A stretch of 40,963 nucleotides of DNA from Diplocarpon mali. Its lineage: Eukaryota; Ascomycota; Leotiomycetes; Helotiales; Drepanopezizaceae. The stretch is taken from NCBI GenBank assembly GCA_024741835.1, contig JAENRP010000328.1:8449-49411 (forward strand), read 5' to 3'. The notes beneath the pieces are model-generated. The model was not told where the DNA came from. It saw only the letters and a program-made list of their open reading frames with translations, and made no database searches. The stretch's first letter is position 1. Each line of letters starts with the position of its first letter. The position numbers and the translations under genes are program-made. This document shows, piece by piece, positions 33,928 to 40,963 of this stretch.

Positions 33928-34279
33928 GTAGACGGGCGGATGCTGAGGATGTGATGTTTGTGGAGGTTGATCATGTGATGGTTCTCATCTTTCAAGCCGG
34001 TTGCCCGTCTGAGCTGTACGCTTGCGCTTAGATTGCCAGACAAAACGAATGGAGGACGCGAATTGAATTGAATTGAATCGAACTAAGTTGAATGACAACA
34101 AAGTAAATTGCGGCTCGTTGGATTGTGACACGGCAGCGGGTAGATACGGAAATACTAACATAAGAGAGTACCTTATATACTGTAAGCCGGAGATTGATCC
34201 GCCGGGTGAATGCTTCTGACCGGTCGGCCTCTGGAACTCAGCCTCGCCCTTGGCAGATTTTGCCGACTTCCAAGTCACC
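33928..34279. promoter_or_regulatory. RRG7/MED21 divergent promoter with GAATT repeats
   Basis: The 352-base interval between two divergent start codons contains a pentanucleotide repeat, gaatt, in three tandem copies plus a variant at about 34060-34080. The repeat is a microsatellite and could vary between strains. No textbook factor site is obvious. Confidence 0.45.
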
Positions 34280-34808
34280 ATGGCTGACCTTTTAACCCAA
34301 CTCCAGGATGCTGTTGATCAGGTATGACCCCAACACCTTATCTTGGATATGCTGCTGATATGCACAGCTTGCAAATCAATTCGTCGCTTCACTTTTCTAC
34401 GTGCACAAGCACCACGACTACCAAAAGCTCTCTCCAACCGACCATATCAGACAAGACCCCAAGAACAACGAAGACGGAGCTGCCCCCAAGGAACAAGATG
34501 GTGCGTCGACCCGCCATCCATGGGCCTGAAAGCTAATACTACGCCCAGTGATTCCATTTCCCGCCGACGTATTCAAAGCTGGGCAGCGCGAGCTCGCCCA
34601 GGACCTGATTTTGAAGGAACAGCAGATCGAGTATCTCATCTCGTCGCTTCCGGGTCTAGCAAATAGCGAGAAAGATCAGGAGGAGATAATACGGCAACTG
34701 GAGGAGGAACTCAGGACTGCGGAGGTAGAGCGCAAGGAGGCTATCAAGGACAAGGATGATGTCTTGAATAGACTTGAAGGCATCATAAGAAGTGTGAAGA
34801 GACCCTGA
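34280..34808 (+). CDS. med21: Mediator subunit 21 (Med21/Srb7)
   Basis: Three exons (34280-34321, 34368-34500, 34549-34808) with introns of 46 and 48 bases give 144 residues, right for Med21. The N-terminus [14 protein letters not shown] followed by [18 protein letters not shown] is the family hallmark. After a short polar linker come [19 protein letters not shown] and [16 protein letters not shown], then a long coiled coil to the end (about 85-140). Med21 pairs with Med7 in the middle module of Mediator, at the hinge that passes activator signals to RNA polymerase II. It is nuclear and essential in yeast. It is divergent with RRG7 and convergent with the HAD gene, whose stop lies 303 bases away. 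Confidence 0.95.
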
Positions 34809-35111
34809 GCCGGGACTAGAGGACTCGTGAGTGCATATTTGGCGTGGATTCTAGGGGATGCTCGGGTTGCAATTCATGGGTGTTTCACTGGGCTTCTGAC
34901 GGACGAAGTGCGACGATTGCATTATATTGGCTCGTCTCTCTCTTCTGGGTACCCAGCTATTGATACAACTATGGTATCCGTTCGCCAAAAGGATTCCGGG
35001 GCATGTTGTATATCTGGTTCCAGCATGTTGTGGTGAAGAGCAAGATGTTGTGTTCGCCTATCCATATTTCCCAGCTAGCACTAAACCCCCACCACGATGC
35101 GACGTTGGGTA

Positions 35112-35938
35112 TCATGATGATTTGAAAAATTGAGGAAAGAGGGTTCTGAGCTCCTCTAGATGCCTGATTTGGAGTTTGCATGGCTGTAAATCAGGCAACG
35201 GGTCGCCCTCTTCAACCAGATGGACTGTTGTCCATCCAAGGTTCTCTGCATGAGTGCAGTTCAGAGCGGAATCGTCTGGCCAAATCAGCAGTGCTTTCGA
35301 GTTACTAGACAGCCACCTACCAACGAAATAACAATCCTTTAAATTGGATACCCCTGCTTCATTCATGGCCTTGGTGAACATGGCTGGCATAGGTTTGCAA
35401 ACAATCGGATTCTGTGCGTAGTCACAATAGGTTATCCCCTCAAACATATTATCGACTCCAAGTAGCATAACCACACGTTTTCCATGCGTGATATAGGCGT
35501 TAGTGAACAACCATAGCTTGACCTTGGTCTTGTCGATATCCTGGAGCATTTGACGCAAGACCGGGTCCGGGAAAATGATGTCTTCGAGAGGGATGGCGTC
35601 GTCCACTTGCTCGTTATAGGCAATAGGATCGATCTTGTGATGGCGGACTAGTCCCTCGATGGCAAGGCCGTAGTTCCTGTAGTACTCAGAATGGAGCTTG
35701 TAGGCATCTTCTCGAGTGAGAGATAGATGCTTCATAAAATACTCGTCGATCAGCCTAGTCATGTGGTCATGAACTCTTTTGCCTGCCGCTTTTTAGTATA
35801 TATTTTCAAAGAGTCCGGGAAATACGTACTCTTTGGATACAGCTATGATAGATCCATTAGCAGAAGTTCTGGTCAAGAAGTGACTTGACGTACACAATTG
35901 TCGATATCAAAGAAAAAGACTGGCCTCGTATCTGTCAT
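35112..35938 (-). CDS. HAD-superfamily pyrimidine 5'-nucleotidase (Sdt1/Phm8-like)
   Basis: Four exons (35938-35894, 35842-35830, 35782-35321, 35275-35112) give 227 residues. Exon 2 is only 13 bases. The 45-base third intron is a multiple of three and stop-containing only in other frames, so it could be read through; removing it restores the HAD motif CYFVDDSALNC. Motif I is FFFDIDNCLYP (D11 nucleophile, D13 acid/base), motif II is LFTNA, motif III is a Lys in VCKPMP, motif IV is DDS. This is the Sdt1/Phm8 group, which dephosphorylates UMP/CMP or lysophosphatidate-type substrates in the cytosol. Introns are 51, 47 and 45 bases. Start: first ATG, with an ACC context. Divergent with the large gene at 36433 (494 bases). 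Confidence 0.9.
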
Positions 35939-36432
35939 GGTCATTGATAGTTGCTCGTCAGAAGACTATCAAACTTAGGGGTTAAAACAGAATGAGTAGC
36001 CACACTGAGAAATTCTCATGGGGAATTCGCAGAGAAACGAAACTACAGGTTTCCCTGGTATGTAATACATGTATATACCGCAATTGTTGTAGTAGTCATC
36101 GCCAACAAGTATTGACTGCTCGGAACTGACTCCCACCCTCATTGACCAATGAAAATCAGTGACACAAGCGTCGGAGGTCCAGACACCGATCGCCGAAGTG
36201 AAACTAAGGTGGGAGGTGCACCAGCTCCCGGCCATGTCGCGACTCGGCCATTCTCCACCCCTTTCTCCTCACAAAAACAAAAACATCTTCTCGACGTCCC
36301 CACCCGGCCTGTTTGACTGCTTCAAAGTCGCTTTCATTGTAATTTGCTATTTTTCAACAACCTGCACATCAAAAACGATTGCATTGCCCATACATTTCCT
36401 TTGCCTGTAACTAATCTTGCAACCTGTTCGCC

Positions 36433-39091
36433 ATGATGGCTGAAGGGGTCGTGGCTCCTGTGCTTGCCAATGGAGCAACCTTGAACGCAGAGGAACTTCG
36501 TGAAATCTTGGAGTATGAGCGAATCGTACAGTTTAAGGACGCGGTTCTGTCGGGAACACATCCTCGCATCAAAATTCCGGCTCACCTCGCAGGCAAGCAG
36601 GCGATTACGCGCAATATCTCCTCGCCCAATTCCTCGACGCCTCGACCGAATCAAGGTACACAGCCAGCGCGCACGACTCCAGGCTCACGGCCGGAGGACT
36701 CGCCGTCCTTCCAAAGATCCCCAATAAATACACGCTCAGCAGGTGGCACACATGTTCCGATATCTTCCAAGTCGGAGATTAATCCCATCCTGCTGGAGAA
36801 GTCTGACGATCTCATCAAAGCCGAGATACAACTGCAGCGGCAGAGGCTGGAGAGAGGTCTGCGGGAACAGATTGACCAGCAACGTATTGCGACAAAAGCT
36901 TTGCTGCAAACGTCCGAGTCTCTGCCCAATTTTGATATCTCTGAGGTTCTGTCACAAGCACTTACCATTGTTCATCCCTTTACTACCGCAGAAGCTGAGC
37001 CCTCTGGGGTACCCAGTGATTCTTTTGACGATAACACTTTCTACTCCAGCCAGCATGATACGCCTGATACGCTTGACCCCCCGAGCCCGCCTCAGGGCCG
37101 GAAAGGCATGGCTGATGTGCAGTCGCACAGCGCGCCACTGCTTGAGCAGCGTGGAAAGTCTTCTAGTCAAAACCAGCTTGGGGACCTGGAAGTGGTCACA
37201 ACTGGTACTTCGCTATCCACTGATAACAATGTAGCTAAGCAGGCCCGGGTGCAGAGTCGACATTCACAAGCCCAGAACAGTACACCCAACCATCGTGCGC
37301 CGGTCTTGGAGGCAGGTAACTCTGAATCCAGCAGCACACCTGGAGAAAACGTATCTCCAAACGCGCAAGGAACGGTCAAAGTCAGCATACCCCAGAAGAC
37401 TCTACCAGGAGCGATCCAACCTCCATATTCGAAGTCTGGTAAGAAAATTGCTAATTGGTACTTTTCAGAAAACGACTCGTGATATGCTCAAGCAAGCTTT
37501 CGACAAAGTAGCTACCTCGCCCTTAATACGTGCCCACAATCTATCCCCCGTTGCACCTCAACCTGCTCGAGTTTCCCCATTAGCCACGGCCAGAGAACCT
37601 CCTATACTGCAAGAAACTGGTGCTGTCCCTGATATGCAGCCTGCCCAAGTATCATCAATTCGCAACCGACAAAATGGTCAGTCAAGTACGGATAGTTCGC
37701 CCAAGGGCGTGAAAGAGAGGAAGAAAGAAAAGAAGAATAAAAGGAAGAGGAAGGGCAAGGAGCCAGCTGAGGCTCCAGACTCACCATATATCAAGCCCGA
37801 ACCCCGCTCACCCTCGCCATATACAGCAGTTGTACCATTGCCGAGACCGCAGAAGAGACAACGACATTCGGGCCAACATGCGCCCGAACTTGATTACGAC
37901 GAGCCACAATACGAGCCGGCGGTTGGAGTTCGACGACACAATAATGAGCAACATTACAGGGAAATGCGGCATTCTCGCACGTACGAGAGAAGCCCGGAGC
38001 GATATGAACCAGAATTTCGACGCCCGAAACCTGTCTATCGACACGTAGAACGCGAGGTGGAGGGTGGATTTCGACGAGTTTCCCATTCGCAATATGAAAG
38101 AAGACCTCACTCTCCAGAATATGCCCCTCTTCCTTATGCTTTTGGCCATGAACGTCGAGCAGGCGAGCCTGCCTTTTTGGAACGTCGGGATATGGATAAC
38201 GGCAGCAATAGCATCGACCTCACTCGGCCATTGGTCAGTGCAGACGAACTCCACCATCGATCTTTCAGGGCCAGTGTGCGTCCGGAAGCAGATCGGGAAC
38301 GGTCCAGGTCCCCCATCTACCGCGAGAGACGGTCGCCGATATCTGTGGCCCCGCCACGACAACCGATGCGGATTATCATTGACGAGTTTGGTCGCAAGTA
38401 CTACGAGCCAGTGGCTGCCCCTCCTCTGAGACCGTCCATGGCACCTCCTATGAGCTACCGTGAGGGATCAGTGATCTACGAACGAGCTCCGCTTCGGACC
38501 GTATCAACCCGGGTCCCCGTGGAATACACACGAGACGGTGTTGTTTATCGAGCGTCCTCACCTATTCCTGTAGTCCCTCGCCGCGTTGTTACACAACCCG
38601 AGTATGCTCTGCCGGCCCCACCCGAGTACCGAGCGTACCGCCAAAGAGAGTATTCTGTTCGACCTACCACCATGGGCCCTCCTGGAGAAGAATACGTTCA
38701 GATCAGAGGCCGCCCCACGAGCCCTCCCGTAGAACGCAGAGAATACATGCCGAGAGCACCAAGTGCATACCCGGAGGTGAGATACGAGATCCCGAGGGAG
38801 TATGCCCGAGTCCAGAGTGTTCGTCCCGAAGGACCTCCACGGGAGTATGCCGCTAGTGTACGTCCCGAGGCCCGCAGAGAGATGCTTCCACCGGCCCCGC
38901 GAGAGTACAGCGTTCGACCTGCCGATACTGTCCCCGTCCCTCGCCGGCAGATTGTGGGCGAGGGCGAAAGATATTACGAAGAGGAAGCTATGCGACAACC
39001 GGCCGAGGTTGCCTTTATTGAGCGGCCGCGGGCACGAGAAGCGTCCGTCGTGGTGTATGCCGACGATGCCAGGAGGGATGTCTATCGGTAG
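36433..39091 (+). CDS. Large disordered Arg/Tyr/Pro-rich nuclear-type protein, uncharacterised
   Basis: Two exons are supported: 36433 to about 37350 and 37469-39091 (about 846 residues if joined at the GTATCT donor at 37351). The N-terminus has an ordered patch, LNAEELREILEYERIVQFKD, then HPRIKIP. A coiled-coil-like segment (KAEIQLQRQRLERGLREQID) follows. Exon 2 begins KTTRDMLKQAFDKV then SPLIRAHNLSPVAPQ, has a strong basic cluster (KERKKEKKNKRKRKGK) that looks like a nuclear localisation signal, and continues with Arg/Tyr/Pro-rich sequence. Near the C-terminus a degenerate REY-x(n)-VRP unit recurs about five times (38640-38930). The intron boundary is uncertain: the best donor (GTAAGA, 37439) joined to the TTTTCAG acceptor gives a 30-base intron and a premature stop. 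I know of no characterised family; RNA or chromatin association is a guess from composition. Confidence 0.68.
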
Positions 39092-39846
39092 AGATGGCGG
39101 AGGTGATGCCGCCGTGTATTGGAACAGATATAGATACATGAATGGATGTTTGGAGACTTGGATGCCGCCCTCCGCGTTGGATCGCCACACACCCTCTCTC
39201 TCTCCCGCCAGGTTTGAGCGGGAGCCAGGGCCGGGAATGATCGGGGGACGCCCAAGCCAAGGAAGCCAAGGAGAAGTATGCAAATGTCGCCGATGATCGA
39301 AGGATTACCAGCTCTGCATAGCTTCCACGCCAAACATATAAGAAAGGTTATCGCGGACTGTAGCCCGGCCCATCGGGGGGAGTAGCGTTGGAAGACTTGG
39401 TATCGATTGTCAATATAGAGAGCTTCAGCTGCACTGCTTGAGTAAGCCTTCGTACCAGACCTACTCTGCCCGGTTGCGAGGCATGCCACTGCCCTGTTTT
39501 GTAGATGTCGATTCCGGCCTAGCAAGCGGCGAATGGATATTCGAACCTGATTGGGTTGTCCCCCTTGGTATCGAGAGAGAGCAGCCTAGTGCGGCCGAAT
39601 CTTCTACCGCGTACTAGAATCGGGCACGGACAGGCAATCCGGAATAGTTTCGGCCTGTACGAAGTAGTCTTGGAGGTTCCGGTGGGATCATGTGATTCTG
39701 TCAGGGATGGCGGTTGCTGCTGCGAAGGGGTGGAGGGGCTTGGTCGCCGGCGGAGTCGAAGTCCGGGCAGAAAGAGAGGGTACGGGCGCCTCATCACTAG
39801 TGTCTGGATCTGCGCGCGCCTGCCCGAGCGCGTTTCGAGGGGGCGT

Positions 39847-39877
39847 GAGCGTGACTGTGAGCGTGACTGAGCGTGAC
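39847..39877. repeat. Short tandem GAGCGTGAC repeat
   Basis: The word gagcgtgac occurs three times in 31 bases (39847, 39859, 39869), giving a cluster of GTGAC half-sites in the GC-rich region. It may be a small minisatellite or a multi-site regulatory element. Confidence 0.55.
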
Positions 39878-39946
39878 CCTGAGCCGGCCGGCCTCGTGGG
39901 CGGACGGCGGGGCCCTTGGGAAGTTGGGATCTGGGAGCCGGGGAAC

Positions 39947-39952
39947 CACGTG
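39947..39952. promoter_or_regulatory. CACGTG palindrome (first of two)
   Basis: CACGTG is the core of bHLH and some bZIP binding sites. It is followed by ACT, and a second copy lies 304 bases downstream. The position suits an upstream regulatory region for a gene beyond the right edge. Binding is inferred. Confidence 0.35.
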
Positions 39953-40250
39953 ACTCTCTACCTACAGCCTGTCGGCGGCCAGAACCACCAACACCGATTC
40001 GGGCGTGTGTTCCCGAGGGAAGGGGGGGTTTGGCCGGCGGGGTCCGGCACGGTTCGATCTCCGGTCTGGTGGGGTGTTGGTTCGGCTTGCCGAACGTACG
40101 GAACGGCCGTAGCTCGGTTTCGGCACCGGCGGCGCTGGTGGGCGGGAGATCTGCAGGAGGGAAGGGTGAGGGACAGGTATGCGTCGGCTGGGAGTGGGAG
40201 GTGCAGACGACGGCGGGGGATGGGGTCGGGGTCGCGTGACTTGTCCGTGG

Positions 40251-40256
40251 CACGTG
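40251..40256. promoter_or_regulatory. CACGTG palindrome (second of two)
   Basis: This is the second CACGTG in the GC-rich region, close to a GTCGCGTGAC motif at about 40230-40240. The pairing raises slightly the chance that these are real bHLH sites. Confidence 0.35.
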
Positions 40257-40424
40257 GAATGGCGGATGCGGCATTCCACAAGGCCACAAGGGCTCCCACC
40301 CCCTTTTCTCTCTGCTCTGCTCGTGCTCCGCTCTGTTTAGCTTTCGCGTCGCGACCTTTTGTTTACTCGGAGAGCTGAGGGAGCGCGGGGGCCAGGAGAT
40401 GCCTGGATTCATGGATCATGGATT

Positions 40425-40447
40425 CCTGGCCTCCTGGCCTCCTGGCT
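40425..40447. repeat. 8-bp tandem repeat (cctggcct)
   Basis: Almost three direct copies of cctggcct occur end to end. This is a small minisatellite in non-coding DNA. Confidence 0.65.
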
Positions 40448-40841
40448 GGGGGGGCTGGCTATGGCTCTCTACGGTACCCGCGACAGATTACCCAGGGGAG
40501 GGCGGGTCATTTGGCCTCTCGTGTTCCTCTGAGCCCGCCACGCGTCGGAATTCCACGCCTTTGCTACCGAGAATCCGCTCTTCCGGACCAGATGAGATCG
40601 TTGATCCCTTGGAGGTCCCTACGGTAACGCGCCGGCCGTAGGCGCGCACACATTCTTTACCCGCGGCCGCCCTCCTCCCATGGAACGTCGACGGCACCGC
40701 TTGGCCCCCTTAAACCCCGGGCGAGGTGGATTTCGTACGCGCTGGCTCGTGGCTACCGCTCCGAAAAGCCGTAGCCAGAAGTCAACCGTCTCGTGATTCT
40801 TCAATATATCGTTAGTCGATGCTCGGACTTGGGACTTGAGG

Positions 40842-40963
40842 CTCTTTTCTTCTCTCTACTCTCCACTGTCTGCTGTCTACTCTCTTCTCTATACTCTCTA
40901 CTCTCTACTCTCTACTCTCTACTCTCTCCTCTCTCCTCTCTCCTCTCTTCTCTCCCCTCTTCT
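40842..40963 (+). repeat. Pyrimidine tract with 7-bp microsatellites
   Basis: The plus strand is almost pure C/T to the window edge. Inside are five tandem copies of actctct (40893-40927), then three copies of cctctct (40928-40948). Long CT-rich tracts just upstream of transcription start are common in filamentous-fungal housekeeping promoters, so this may be a core-promoter CT box of a gene beyond the edge. It is also a length-variable microsatellite. Confidence 0.7.

Larger units (their letters stand above)
39092..40963. other. GC-rich non-coding region, probable promoter of a gene beyond the window
   Basis: From about 39600 to 40780 base composition shifts strongly to G+C. Long open frames appear on both strands (up to 297 codons, 39519-40412 minus), but they overlap one another and are low-complexity in Pro, Arg and Ser, as expected from GC-rich non-coding DNA. 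Two CACGTG palindromes and tandem repeats occur inside, and the region ends in a pyrimidine tract. I read it as an upstream region of a rightward gene starting beyond 40963, with the 3' region of the preceding gene at its left end. Confidence 0.5.

Noticed and set aside
39519..40412. 297-codon open frame on the minus strand and a 228-codon frame on the plus strand over the same DNA
   Set aside because: Both are low-complexity Pro/Arg/Ser or Gly/Arg sequences in a GC-rich region with no family blocks; mutual overlap points to composition, not coding.
1..40963. tRNA, rRNA or CRISPR-like arrays
   Set aside because: I looked for TTCGAATC-type T-loop motifs with cloverleaf context and for regularly spaced repeats and saw none that held up; CRISPR is not expected in a fungal nuclear genome.

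Overview
This window is nuclear DNA of a filamentous ascomycete (Pezizomycotina). The signs are many short spliceosomal introns (about 44-150 bases, GTAAGT/GTATGT-type donors, CTAAC-type branch sites), Zn2Cys6 regulators, a GH131 glucanase, and fungal versions of Spc24, Fis1, Med21, Rrg7 and Ctf18. The mix of plant-cell-wall enzymes and housekeeping genes would suit a plant-associated Leotiomycete, but that placement is an impression, not a measurement. I rebuilt 17 protein-coding genes and one decayed gene, joining exons by hand from splice sites, reading frame and family resemblance.

Layout. 1-4312 is gene-poor and holds a broken rhamnogalacturonan lyase (PL4) fragment at 2478-3026. 4313-6288 (-) is a Myb-like nuclear protein; about 2.1 kb without a recognisable gene follows. 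8409-9569 (-) is a TatD/Scn1 metal hydrolase, head-to-head with a small membrane protein (9930-10676, +). 10954-11672 (-) is the kinetochore gene SPC24, head-to-head with the mitochondrial fission gene FIS1 (11960-12675, +), then a RING-H2 ubiquitin ligase (13577-15268, +). 15841-18354 (-) is a Zn2Cys6 transcription factor, head-to-head with CTF18 (19145-22162 with a likely 5' extension from about 18621, +), then a glutathione S-transferase (22683-23683, +). 24902-25899 (-) is a secreted GH131 glucanase. A 2 kb AT-rich gap leads to a HIT-family dinucleoside polyphosphate hydrolase (27942-28602, +), then 2.7 kb without genes, an uncharacterised Cys-containing protein (31324-32151, +), a small Cys-rich protein (32683-32952, -), RRG7 (33238-33927, -) head-to-head with MED21 (34280-34808, +), a Sdt1/Phm8-type HAD nucleotidase (35112-35938, -) head-to-head with a large disordered Arg/Tyr/Pro-rich protein (36433-39091, +). 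The last 1.9 kb is GC-rich non-coding DNA ending in a pyrimidine tract, probably the promoter or leader of a gene beyond the window.

How they relate. There is no operon and I see no biosynthetic cluster. The regular feature is transcription architecture: five divergent pairs share intergenic regions of about 270-500 bases. Several genes belong to division and genome maintenance (SPC24, CTF18, Scn1-like TatD) or mitochondrial upkeep (FIS1, RRG7, possibly the HIT protein). Candidate promoter elements fit this: an MluI cell-cycle box just upstream of CTF18, and a CRE-like inverted repeat between SPC24 and FIS1. I did not find a convincing new biological system. The best leads are the unresolved 5' end of CTF18, the two uncharacterised Cys-containing proteins, the Arg-Glu-Tyr repeat protein with its puzzling intron, and the two-start HIT protein.
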